Below, one piece after another: positions 8,029 to 16,313 of a stretch of 64,000 nucleotides of DNA (positions are counted from its first letter, which is position 1; each line of letters starts with the position of its first letter). Source of the DNA: Anseongella ginsenosidimutans (GTDB taxonomy: Bacteria; Bacteroidota; Bacteroidia; Sphingobacteriales; Sphingobacteriaceae); assembly GCF_008033235.1 (NCBI RefSeq), contig NZ_CP042432.1:2356001-2420000 (forward strand). The letters are read 5' to 3'. A model generated the notes under the pieces. It had not been told where the DNA came from. It did no database searches and saw nothing but the letters and a program-made list of their open reading frames with translations. Made by a program: the position numbers and the translations under genes.

Positions 8029-10851
8029 ATGGATTATAATTTCAGAAGTATCGAAAAGAAGTGGCAGGGATTTTGGGCGGAGAACCAAACCTTTAAAGCC
8101 GAAACGGGTGGAAATAAGCCCAAATATTACGTGCTGGACATGTTTCCCTATCCTTCAGGAGCGGGCCTGCACGTGGGGCACCCGCTGGGTTATATCGCTT
8201 CCGATATTCTGGCGCGGTTTAAAAGGCTGAAAGGCTTCAACGTGCTGCATCCTATGGGATATGACGCATTCGGCCTTCCGGCGGAACAATATGCGATCCA
8301 GACAGGGCAGCATCCTGCGCTTACAACTGATAATAATATTCGTACGTTCCGGCGGCAGCTGGATAATATCGGGCTTTCCTTTGACTGGAGCCGCGAGGTT
8401 CGCACCAGCGATCCGGATTTCTATAAATGGACGCAGTGGATCTTTATCCGTTTCTTTCATTCCTGGTACAATAAGAAAACCGGCAAGGCCGAAGCGATCG
8501 ACACGCTCATCAACGAGTTTGAACAGGAAGGAAATGCGCGTGTGGAAGCGGCCTCAGGTGAAGTGGCTGTGTTTACCGCCCCGGAGTGGAAAGCTTATTC
8601 CGAAAAGGAAAAGGAAGCGGTGCTGCAGCATTACCGCCTGGCTTACCAGGCAGATGCTTACGTGAACTGGTGCCCCCGGCTGGGTACGGTGCTGGCCAAT
8701 GACGAGGTGCAGGACGGCCTTTCGGTCCGTGGGGGATACCCGGTGGAACGGAAACTTATGCGCCAGTGGTTTATGCGGATCACGGCCTATGCCGAAAGAC
8801 TTTTAAATGACCTGGAAGAGATTGACTGGCCGGAACCTATCAAGGAAATGCAGCGGAACTGGATTGGCCGCAGCGAAGGCGCCATGGTGCGGTTTGAACT
8901 GGCGCCTGGCTCGGTTGCGAACGGAGCAGCGGCAGAGCCAGGCGCCGGGCAGATGCAGGAAAGGGCCAACCCCAATATTGAAGTTTTTACTACGCGTCCC
9001 GATACGATCTTTGGCTGTACGTTCCTGGTGCTGGCGCCCGAACATGAGCTGGTTGATCAGATCACTTCCGCTGAACAGCTCGGGGAAGTGCGGGCTTATG
9101 TACAGACCGCAAAGAACCGTTCTGAACGTGACCGGATGGCCGATGTAAAGACCGTTTCGGGCGCTTTTACCGGCGCTTATGCGCTGCATCCTTTCACCGG
9201 AGAAAAAATACCGGTTTGGATAGCCGATTATGTGCTGGCAGGTTACGGAACGGGCGCCGTAATGGCCGTACCGTCGGGAGATAACCGCGATTTTCGGTTT
9301 GCCAGGCATTTTAATCTCCCTATACCGGCCATCGCGAAAGACAGGGACATTTCGGAAGAAGCCTATGAAGGAAAAGACGCGATCATGATCAATTCCGGCT
9401 TTCTGAACGGAATGACCATGGCTGAGGCCATCGGGAAAGCGATTGAAGCAATCGAAAAAAAGGGTATTGGCAAGGGAAAGATCCAGTATCGCCTGCGTGA
9501 CGCCGCCTTCAGCAGGCAGCGTTACTGGGGTGAACCGTTCCCCCTGTATTATAAAGACGGGATCCCGCACACGCTCGGGGAGGATCAATTACCGCTTGTG
9601 CTGCCCGAGGTGGATAAATACCTGCCTACCGAATCCGGCGAGCCGCCGCTGGCAAGGGCAAAAGACTGGCAAACGGCTGAGGGCTATCCCCTGGAAACCA
9701 ATACGATGCCTGGCTGGGCGGGCTCCAGCTGGTATTACCTGCGTTACATGGATGCGGAGAACGCGAAAGAATTCGCCGGCCACGAAGCAGTAGACTACTG
9801 GCGGCAGGTGGATCTGTACCTCGGCGGCCCGGAACATGCTACCGGGCACTTGCTGTACGTCCGTTTCTGGACCAAATTCCTGTACGACATCGGACGTATT
9901 CCCGTGAAGGAACCGGCTAAAAAGCTGATCAACCAGGGAATGATCCAGGGCCGTTCTAATTTCGTATACCGGGTAAAAGGAAGCAATACTTTTGTTTCCT
10001 ATGGGCTGAAAGACCAGTACGATACCACTTCCCTTCATGTGGATGTGAATATCGTGCAGAACGACATACTGGATACAGAAAAGTTCAAAGCCTTTAACCC
10101 GGACTATGCCCATGCTGAATTCATCCTGGAAGAGGGAAAATACATCTGCGGCTTCGAAGTAGAGAAGATGTCGAAATCGCGCTTCAATGTCGTAAACCCG
10201 GATATTATTATAGAACAATACGGGGCGGACACGCTCCGGATGTATGAAATGTTCCTGGGCCCCCTGGAACAATCCAAACCCTGGAATACCAACGGCATAG
10301 AAGGCGTATTCAAGTTTCTTCGCAAATTCTGGAAACTGTTCTTTGACGACAGCTGGAATTTCCGCGTCTCGGAAGAGAAAGCTACTGCCGGAGAACTGAA
10401 AGCCCTGCATAAACTTATCAAGAAGGTGGAGGACGATGTGGAACGTTTTTCGTTTAACACTTCGGTAAGTAATTTCATGATCTGCGTGAATGAGCTTACC
10501 GCCCTGGCCTGTCATAAAAGAGCAATTTTGCAGGACCTGGTGATTGTCCTGGCTTCCTATGCACCGCATATCTGTGAAGAACTGTGGGAGCGGCTGGGAA
10601 ACGCCCCGGGGTCCCTGAGTTATGCCTCGTATCCCCGCTTCAATGAAGCTTATCTTAAAGAAGACAGTTTTGAATACCCCGTATCGGTAAACGGGAAGGT
10701 GCGGACGAAAATGAATTTCGCCCTGGATATGGACCAGGCCGGGATGGAGAAGGAAATACTTTCCGCGGAAGCTGTTCAGCGTTACCTGGAGGGAAAACCT
10801 CCTAAAAAAATCATCATTGTAAAAGGCAGGATAGTGAATGTTGTAGTGTAA
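8029..10851 (+). CDS. leuS: Leucyl-tRNA synthetase
   Basis: The enzyme charges tRNA-Leu with leucine in the cytoplasm. The 940-residue class I synthetase has HVGH (48-51, the HIGH motif) and a CP1 editing domain including [20 protein letters not shown]. The KMSKS motif (713-717) and a C-terminal anticodon-binding region ending in the conserved [10 protein letters not shown] strand complete it. ATG 8029 is chosen because the family start ([12 protein letters not shown]) follows directly; the in-frame upstream extension is AT-rich and unlike LeuRS. A short Ala/Gly/Pro-rich insertion lies just before the editing-domain motif (about residues 290-315). The gene diverges from ftsX. Confidence 0.97.
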   Translation: MDYNFRSIEKKWQGFWAENQTFKAETGGNKPKYYVLDMFPYPSGAGLHVGHPLGYIASDILARFKRLKGFNVLHPMGYDAFGLPAEQYAIQTGQHPALTTDNNIRTFRRQLDNIGLSFDWSREVRTSDPDFYKWTQWIFIRFFHSWYNKKTGKAEAIDTLINEFEQEGNARVEAASGEVAVFTAPEWKAYSEKEKEAVLQHYRLAYQADAYVNWCPRLGTVLANDEVQDGLSVRGGYPVERKLMRQWFMRITAYAERLLNDLEEIDWPEPIKEMQRNWIGRSEGAMVRFELAPGSVANGAAAEPGAGQMQERANPNIEVFTTRPDTIFGCTFLVLAPEHELVDQITSAEQLGEVRAYVQTAKNRSERDRMADVKTVSGAFTGAYALHPFTGEKIPVWIADYVLAGYGTGAVMAVPSGDNRDFRFARHFNLPIPAIAKDRDISEEAYEGKDAIMINSGFLNGMTMAEAIGKAIEAIEKKGIGKGKIQYRLRDAAFSRQRYWGEPFPLYYKDGIPHTLGEDQLPLVLPEVDKYLPTESGEPPLARAKDWQTAEGYPLETNTMPGWAGSSWYYLRYMDAENAKEFAGHEAVDYWRQVDLYLGGPEHATGHLLYVRFWTKFLYDIGRIPVKEPAKKLINQGMIQGRSNFVYRVKGSNTFVSYGLKDQYDTTSLHVDVNIVQNDILDTEKFKAFNPDYAHAEFILEEGKYICGFEVEKMSKSRFNVVNPDIIIEQYGADTLRMYEMFLGPLEQSKPWNTNGIEGVFKFLRKFWKLFFDDSWNFRVSEEKATAGELKALHKLIKKVEDDVERFSFNTSVSNFMICVNELTALACHKRAILQDLVIVLASYAPHICEELWERLGNAPGSLSYASYPRFNEAYLKEDSFEYPVSVNGKVRTKMNFALDMDQAGMEKEILSAEAVQRYLEGKPPKKIIIVKGRIVNVVV

Positions 10852-10912
10852 GGTGCCGTACCGGCTGTCAAAAGCCGGGCTTGTCCTTCAAGTAGCATTG
10901 CCGGGGAATTTG

Positions 10913-10926
10913 TGAAAACGTTTGCA
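10913..10926 (+). promoter_or_regulatory. LacI-family operator
   Basis: TGAAAACGTTTGCA fits every fixed position of the LacI/GalR-family consensus TGnAAnCGnTTnCA. It overlaps the TTTG element of the promoter in front of the LacI-type gene, so binding would block transcription of the whole uronate operon, including the regulator itself. Confidence 0.75.
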
Positions 10927-10950
10927 TTATCCTGATTTTTCACTATTTTG
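10921..10950 (+). promoter_or_regulatory. Promoter of the uronate operon
   Basis: TTTG (10921-10924) is followed after 19 bases by TATTTTG (10944-10950), one base shorter than the TAnnTTTG consensus. It lies 32 bp before the LacI-type gene and overlaps the operator. Confidence 0.55.
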
Positions 10951-10982
10951 CCGTTCCGTCTATTACCGGCGGAGACAAAAGA

Positions 10983-12014
10983 ATGAAGAGCAACGATAAG
11001 CTGGAAAGCACCATTGTCGATATAGCAAGAGAACTTCGTATTTCTCCAGCAACGGTTTCCCGCGCCCTTAACGATCATCCAAAGATCAGCCACCGGACGA
11101 AGGAAAGGGTAAGGGAAAAAGCCCTGGAAATGGGTTATCGACGGAATAAACTGGCTTCCGGCCTGCGCAACAACAGGACCTATACGATAGGAATGATCGT
11201 TCCTCGTATTTCCATGTTTTTTCATGCTGAAGTAATAACGATTGTCCAGAACCTGCTTCACCGGCAGGGATATAACCTGATCATCTGCCAGTCAAATGAC
11301 TCCCGGGAGTTGGAGGTGGATCTGGCATCCGCCCTGTACTCTTCCCGGGTGGACGGCGTGCTGGTCGCTTCCACGCTTTATACTACTGATTATTCCCATT
11401 TTGACGTTTTTGTTCAAAAGGGAATCCCGCTGGTATTCTATGACAGGGTACCCGTAGATTTCTATCCTGCTCAAATGGTGAAAGGCGATGAGTATCGCGG
11501 GGGCTACCTGGCCGGAGAACACCTCGCTGAGGCGGGTTGTAAGAATATTGCGGCTATTTTCGGGCTGCTGGGCTGCTGTCTTTACAAGGGGCGTTATGCC
11601 GGTTTTAAGGCAGCCCTCAAAGCCCATAAACTGGCGCTTAAAAAAGACCAGGTATTCTTCCATGAACTTACCCATGAGAATGCCCTGGCCACCCTGGATA
11701 AATTGTTTTCCTCAAAACCTTACCCGGACGGCTTGTTTACGGCCAATGATACCTCGGCGCTGGCTGTCCTGGAATTTGCACGGGAAAATAAGATTCGTAT
11801 CCCCGGAGACCTGAAGCTGATCGGTTACTCCAACGATCCAAGGGCGGCAAGCGTAACTCCGGCTATCACGACTGTTGACCAATTCCCCGGTGAGGTGGCC
11901 AGGCAGTTAGTGGCTGCGTTGAACAAGCTGCTGGATAATCGTTCAAAAAAAATAATGGAAAAGCCGGAAGCATTGGTGACGCCGGTTGCATTGATAAAAA
12001 GAATGACCACCTGA
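10983..12014 (+). CDS. LacI-family transcriptional regulator of the uronate operon
   Basis: The 343-residue protein has an N-terminal LacI helix-turn-helix and hinge (about residues 8-65: TIVDIARELRISPATVSRAL, then the GYRRNKLASGLR hinge segment). A periplasmic-binding-protein-like effector domain follows (TIGMIVPRISMFFHAEVI, DGVLVASTLY, DGLFTANDTSALAVLEFA). It most likely represses the operon and is released by a sugar acid such as a KDG-pathway intermediate; the effector is inferred from context only. It is the first gene of the operon, 20 bp before the GH88 gene, and a consensus LacI operator overlaps its promoter, implying autoregulation. Confidence 0.93.
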   Translation: MKSNDKLESTIVDIARELRISPATVSRALNDHPKISHRTKERVREKALEMGYRRNKLASGLRNNRTYTIGMIVPRISMFFHAEVITIVQNLLHRQGYNLIICQSNDSRELEVDLASALYSSRVDGVLVASTLYTTDYSHFDVFVQKGIPLVFYDRVPVDFYPAQMVKGDEYRGGYLAGEHLAEAGCKNIAAIFGLLGCCLYKGRYAGFKAALKAHKLALKKDQVFFHELTHENALATLDKLFSSKPYPDGLFTANDTSALAVLEFARENKIRIPGDLKLIGYSNDPRAASVTPAITTVDQFPGEVARQLVAALNKLLDNRSKKIMEKPEALVTPVALIKRMTT

Positions 12015-12034
12015 ACATAATTAAACCAAACAAT

Positions 12035-13243
12035 ATGAATCGATCAGTCTTTTATCCCCTTCTTTTGCTTATCCTGGCTGGAACGCTGTTGAGCGCATGC
12101 CGCGTAAAACAGGCCGGGAAAACAGGCCTGGATGCTCAATTTGTTGATGAAAACCTCCAATCCGCCATTGCACAATACAAAGTGATGATGGAAGGCCTTC
12201 CGGATGACCGGCTGCCTAAAAGCTATACGGCCGCGCAGGATGAGTTGGTGACCAGCGGCAGCGGTTCCTGGACTTCAGGTTTCTATCCCGGCACGCTGCT
12301 GCTGCTTTATGAGTTTTCCAAAGACGAAAGCCTGCTGGAGGAAGCGAAGAAAAAGCTAGCCATTATTGAAAAGGAAAAGAATAACCGGGGAACGCATGAC
12401 CTGGGTTTTATGCTTTATTGCAGCTTTGGCAATGCGTTGCGGCTCACCGGCGATACAGCCTATAAAAAGGTACTGCTTACCGGGGCAGGTTCTCTGTCTT
12501 CCCGGTTTGATCCCGAGGTTGGCTGCATCAAATCCTGGGATCATAACGGTGATAAATGGAAATTTCCCGTGATCATTGACAATATGATGAACCTGGAATT
12601 CCTTTCCTGGGCAAGCCGTGAGAGCGGGAACCCGGAATACCTGGATATCGCGCTGAACCATGCAAATACGACGATCGAAAATCATTTCCGCCCGGATAAC
12701 AGCTCCTGGCATGTGGTGGATTATGACCCCGAAACCGGCGAGGTGCGGGGAAAACAAACCCATCAGGGCGCTGCCGATGAGTCGGCCTGGGCCCGCGGGC
12801 AGGCCTGGGGATTGTACGGTTATACCATGATGTACCGGGAAACGGAAAAAAAGCCTTACCTGGACCAGGCAAAAAAGATCGCGGCTTTTATGCTGAAGCA
12901 TCCCAACCTCCCGGAAGACGGTATCCCGTACTGGGATTTTGATGCACCAGGCATACCCGATACATACCGGGATGCTTCTGCCGGCGCTATCATGGCTTCG
13001 GCATTGCTTGAATTAAATCATATTACCGGTGACCGGGAGTACCTGGCAGCGGCGGAGAAGATGATCCGCAGTCTTTCCGGTGAGAAATATAAGGCGCCGG
13101 TTGGGGAGAACGGAGGGTTTATCCTTCTTCATAGCGTAGGGCACCTGCCCGGCAATTCCGAAGTAGACGTGCCGCTTTCTTACGCCGATTATTATTATAT
13201 AGAAGCGCTGATGCGGTACAAAAAATGGTTCCTGGAAAAATAA
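12035..13243 (+). CDS. GH88 unsaturated glucuronyl hydrolase, lipoprotein
   Basis: The enzyme removes 4,5-unsaturated uronic acid from the non-reducing end of oligosaccharides left by polysaccharide lyases, giving 4-deoxy-5-keto-uronate. The 402-residue protein has a lipobox (LLSAC, C22), so it is membrane-anchored. Its (alpha/alpha)6-barrel core carries the two Asp residues expected of this family: D122 (THDLGF) and D182 (IIDNMMN), 60 residues apart as in characterised GH88 enzymes. ESAWARGQAWGLYG is another conserved GH88 stretch. Whether the natural substrate comes from ulvan, glycosaminoglycan or pectin cannot be told from the sequence. KduI, which uses the product, is encoded 15 bp downstream. 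Confidence 0.92.
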   Translation: MNRSVFYPLLLLILAGTLLSACRVKQAGKTGLDAQFVDENLQSAIAQYKVMMEGLPDDRLPKSYTAAQDELVTSGSGSWTSGFYPGTLLLLYEFSKDESLLEEAKKKLAIIEKEKNNRGTHDLGFMLYCSFGNALRLTGDTAYKKVLLTGAGSLSSRFDPEVGCIKSWDHNGDKWKFPVIIDNMMNLEFLSWASRESGNPEYLDIALNHANTTIENHFRPDNSSWHVVDYDPETGEVRGKQTHQGAADESAWARGQAWGLYGYTMMYRETEKKPYLDQAKKIAAFMLKHPNLPEDGIPYWDFDAPGIPDTYRDASAGAIMASALLELNHITGDREYLAAAEKMIRSLSGEKYKAPVGENGGFILLHSVGHLPGNSEVDVPLSYADYYYIEALMRYKKWFLEK

Positions 13244-13258
13244 ACTTATCTGAAGATA

Positions 13259-14098
13259 ATGGTAAAAGACGAGACGCGTTACGCGTGCAGCCCACATGAG
13301 GTAAAGGAAATGGATACAGCCCGTCTGAGGGAAAACTTCCTGATTGAGGTGTTATTTGAACCGGACGCTACCCGCTGGACCTGTTCCCATTACGACCGCT
13401 ATATGGCGGGCGGGATACATCCGGTTAAAAGCGCTTTAAAGCTGGAGCCGCTGGACCAGCTAAAAGCCGGATATTTTCTTGAAAGGAGAGAGCTGGGCAT
13501 CATTAACGTAGGTGGTGCGGGGAAAGTACAAGTGGACGGGGAAACGGTGGAACTGGGATTTAAAGAAGCGCTATATATTGGAAGAGGAAAGCGGGAAGTG
13601 ATTTTCAGCAGTAATGATCCTGCAGCGCCTGCCAGGTTTTATTTGAATTCCGCTCCCGCGCATAAAGAATTTCCCATGAAGAAAGTGAGCCAGGCGGACG
13701 CGGAAGTGGTGATCCTGGGCTCGCTCGAAACGGCTAACCACCGGACCATTAACAAGCTCCTGGTCAACAGCAAGGTGGAAACCTGCCAGCTTCAAATGGG
13801 AATGACCGAGCTTAAACCGGGAAGCGTCTGGAATACAATGCCTGCCCATACGCATGACCGGCGGATGGAGGTGTATTTCTATTTCGAGGTTCCTGAAGGG
13901 CAGTCGGTTTGTCATTTTATGGGACAGCCACAGGAAACCCGGCATATCTGGATGCAGAATCAACAGGCGGTGATCTCACCGCCCTGGTCGGTGCATGCGG
14001 GCGCGGGTACCAGTAATTACTCATTCATCTGGGGAATGGCCGGGGAGAACCTGGATTATGACGATATGGACAAATGTGCCATTAATGATTTAAGATAA
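13259..14098 (+). CDS. kduI: 5-keto-4-deoxyuronate isomerase
   Basis: KduI isomerises 5-keto-4-deoxyuronate (DKI) to 2,5-diketo-3-deoxygluconate in the cytoplasm. The 279-residue cupin-fold protein has the full Zn-binding set H197, H199, E204 and H246 (PAHTHDRRMEVYFYF; SVHAGAG), matching the E. coli enzyme at nearly the same positions. It lies between GH88, which releases the substrate, and kduD, which reduces the product. Confidence 0.96.
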   Translation: MVKDETRYACSPHEVKEMDTARLRENFLIEVLFEPDATRWTCSHYDRYMAGGIHPVKSALKLEPLDQLKAGYFLERRELGIINVGGAGKVQVDGETVELGFKEALYIGRGKREVIFSSNDPAAPARFYLNSAPAHKEFPMKKVSQADAEVVILGSLETANHRTINKLLVNSKVETCQLQMGMTELKPGSVWNTMPAHTHDRRMEVYFYFEVPEGQSVCHFMGQPQETRHIWMQNQQAVISPPWSVHAGAGTSNYSFIWGMAGENLDYDDMDKCAINDLR

Positions 14099-14104
14099 GC
14101 ATTC

Positions 14105-15220
14105 ATGAAACGCATTCATATTATTTTCGGCGGTGTTCTCGCGGCGGGCCTCTGGACCTGTTCGGGACCGGACACGGGCGTGCTGACTACCGTAAGCTTG
14201 CAAAACCCCGGCGAAAAAAGAACCGGGAAAGTCATGGAGATCCCTTACGGGGAGATTGCATCAAAGCTGGAAGGCGTGAGGGAATTCAGAGTGGTGGAAG
14301 CCGTCTCCGGGAAGGAGGTGCCTTACCAGGTGGAGTATCGGGGACAGGAAGAGCCGCTTAATTTACTGGTACAGGTGGACCTGCCGGAGAAAGAAGCCCT
14401 GGAACTGGAACTCCGAAAAGGAACTCCGGCGCCCTTTGCTTCAAAAACTTTTGCCCGTTACGTTCCCGAGAGGATGGATGATTTTACCTGGGAGAATGAT
14501 AAAGTTGCTTTCCGGATGTACGGAAAGGCGCTGGAAGGTACTTCCGGGGATGCGCATGGTATTGATGTATGGGTAAAACGAACACCTGAACTGGTAATAG
14601 ATAAATGGTATAAGACCGGCGATTATCATGCCGATCATGGGGAAGGGCTGGACTATTACAGCGTGGGCATGACCCTGGGCGCCGGCGATATTGTCCCTTA
14701 TCTGAATGATTCTCTCTGGTTCCCGAAACATTACCGCAAACACCAGGTACTTGACAACGGGCCCCTACGGTCCACGTTCCGCCTTGACTATGAACAATGG
14801 AATGCCGCCGGTATCCCGGTAACCGTTTCCAAGCTTATTTCCCTTGATGCAGGTTCCCAGCTTAACCGCGTAGAAGTGTTGTTTGAGACCGCAGAAGCAA
14901 GTGAATTACCGGTAGCCATTGGAATCGTGCAGCGGCAGGAACCTGGAGTGCATTTGATGGATAAGGAAGCGGGTATTATGGGTTATTGGGAGCCGCAGCA
15001 TGGGGAAGATGGAATTACCGGAGTGGGAGTAGTGATCGATGCTCCTGTTAAGGATATCAGCATTCAGGGAGAACACCTGCTCGGCATCGTGAATATAAAG
15101 CCGGGAGCGCCCCTGGTCTATTATACCGGCGCGGCCTGGAACAAAGCAGGAGACATTAGCAGCGCGGAAGATTGGTTTGCCTACCTGGAGGACTATCAGG
15201 AAAATAGTAAATATGAATAG
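14105..15220 (+). CDS. DUF4861 family lipoprotein, probably acting on uronate oligosaccharides
   Basis: The 371-residue exported protein has a short signal sequence with a possible lipobox (LWTC, C19). The rest is beta-rich and matches the DUF4861 family (WENDKVAFRMYGKALEG, ADHGEGLDYYSVGMTLGAGD, GYWEPQHGEDGITGVGVVI). DUF4861 genes are found in lyase-containing polysaccharide utilisation loci, often beside kduI/kduD and GH88. I know of no demonstrated activity for it, so a role in handling uronic-acid products is inference from linkage. It starts 6 bp after kduI, and its last 8 bp overlap the start of kduD. Confidence 0.8.
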   Translation: MKRIHIIFGGVLAAGLWTCSGPDTGVLTTVSLQNPGEKRTGKVMEIPYGEIASKLEGVREFRVVEAVSGKEVPYQVEYRGQEEPLNLLVQVDLPEKEALELELRKGTPAPFASKTFARYVPERMDDFTWENDKVAFRMYGKALEGTSGDAHGIDVWVKRTPELVIDKWYKTGDYHADHGEGLDYYSVGMTLGAGDIVPYLNDSLWFPKHYRKHQVLDNGPLRSTFRLDYEQWNAAGIPVTVSKLISLDAGSQLNRVEVLFETAEASELPVAIGIVQRQEPGVHLMDKEAGIMGYWEPQHGEDGITGVGVVIDAPVKDISIQGEHLLGIVNIKPGAPLVYYTGAAWNKAGDISSAEDWFAYLEDYQENSKYE

Positions 15221-15983
15221 TATAACATCCTTTAGCCTGGACGGAAAGGTGGCCCTTGTTACCGGCTGTAAGCGCGGCATCGGGAAGGGAATGGCGGAAG
15301 CACTGGCGGAAGCAGGCGCCGACATAATCGGGGTATCCGCTTCTCTGGAACCGGAAGGAAGCGAAGTGGAAAAGGCCGTGCAAGCTGCGGGCCGGAATTT
15401 CTATGCTTACCAGTGCGATTTTGCTAAGCGTGACGCCCTGTATGCTTTTGTCGAACAGGTAAAGAATGATCATCCCCGGATCGATATTTTGGTTAACAAT
15501 GCCGGTACCATTTTGCGGAAGCCGGCTGCGGAGCATCCCGATGAATACTGGGACGAAGTGATAGCGATCAATCAAACAGCCCAGTTTGTTCTTACCCGGG
15601 AAATAGGGAAGGGCATGCTCGAACGCGGAAGCGGTAAAGTTATTTTCACAGCCTCGCTGCTCACCTTTCAGGGAGGGATCAATGTGCCCGGTTACGCAGC
15701 CAGCAAAGGTGCTGTCGGCCAACTTACCAAGGCCTTCGCCAATGAATGGGCATCGAAAGGCGTGAACGTAAATGCCATCGCGCCGGGTTACATCGCTACC
15801 GACAATACGGCGGCTCTGCGGGCAGACGCTGACCGCAGCCGTTCTATCCTGGAGCGCATCCCCGCCGGCCGCTGGGGCAATCCGGAGGACTTCAAAGGCC
15901 CTGCGGTGTTCCTGGCTTCGGAAGCATCGGCTTATGTGCATGGGGCTATTATTCCGGTAGACGGCGGCTGGCTCTCAAGGTGA
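15213..15983 (+). CDS. kduD: 2-dehydro-3-deoxy-D-gluconate 5-dehydrogenase (SDR family)
   Basis: KduD reduces 2,5-diketo-3-deoxygluconate to KDG with NAD(P)H. The 256-residue protein is a classical short-chain dehydrogenase: TGCKRGIG nucleotide-binding loop (17-24), NNAG motif, catalytic Y161 and K165 (YAASK), and a C-terminal VPVDGGWLSR-like end typical of KduD. ATG 15213 is chosen because the preceding in-frame codons lie inside DUF4861. KDG kinase and aldolase genes, which would complete the pathway, are absent from the window. The stop codon lies inside the left arm of a long palindrome. Confidence 0.93.
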   Translation: MNSITSFSLDGKVALVTGCKRGIGKGMAEALAEAGADIIGVSASLEPEGSEVEKAVQAAGRNFYAYQCDFAKRDALYAFVEQVKNDHPRIDILVNNAGTILRKPAAEHPDEYWDEVIAINQTAQFVLTREIGKGMLERGSGKVIFTASLLTFQGGINVPGYAASKGAVGQLTKAFANEWASKGVNVNAIAPGYIATDNTAALRADADRSRSILERIPAGRWGNPEDFKGPAVFLASEASAYVHGAIIPVDGGWLSR

Positions 15984-16087
15984 GGCTGGTATTTTTGCCC
16001 CTGGACTGCTTTGGACAATGTTTCACATAGCGCTGCTATGCTTCAACATTGCCCGCATTGCCAGGAACAAAAATACCAGCCTCACCT
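15978..16087. repeat. 110-bp interrupted palindrome at the kduD 3' end (possible terminator)
   Basis: Outer arms of 20 bp are perfectly complementary: aggtgaggctggtatttttg (15978-15997) pairs with 16068-16087. Nested inside are CCTGG/CCAGG (16000-16004/16061-16065), CAATGTT/AACATTG (16016-16022/16045-16051) and CATAGC/GCTATG (16026-16031/16035-16040). The whole segment could therefore fold into one long stem. The left arm contains the kduD stop codon. It could stop transcription from both kduD and tex, which converge here, or be a palindromic element. Confidence 0.8.
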
Positions 16088-16310
16088 CCGGTGTTGGCGG
16101 CTGCGCGGGGGAGCCTCACCTCCGGTGTTGGCGGCTGCGCGGGGGAGCCTCACCTTCGGTGTTGGCGGCTGTGCGGGGGGGGGCTCACCTTCGGTGTTGG
16201 CTTGCCGCATTAGCTTGCCGCTTCACCTTCGGTGTGGCGGCTGTGCGGGGGGCGGCTCACCTTTTTCACCTTCGAGGTTGGCGGCTGGGGGGGCATGCCT
16301 TCGGTGTGGG
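16078..16310. repeat. 34-bp GC-rich tandem array between kduD and tex
   Basis: Units begin CTCACC at 16081, 16115, 16149 and 16184 (periods 34, 34 and 35). Shorter degenerate units follow at 16222, 16256, 16265 and about 16295. The consensus carries a small CACC-TTC-GGTG hairpin, then TTGGCGGCTGYGCGGGGG. The array fills the rest of the interval between the convergent genes and ends just short of the tex stop codon (16314). The first unit shares its CTCACCT with the right arm of the palindrome. Confidence 0.88.
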
Positions 16311-16313
16311 TTT

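Noticed and set aside
8155-10569. Long antisense open frames inside leuS
   Set aside because: They are by-products of the GC-rich codon pattern of a strongly conserved gene; no start context, family or conservation supports them. The same holds for antisense frames in kduI, the BNR_4 gene, pccB-like, acnA and others.
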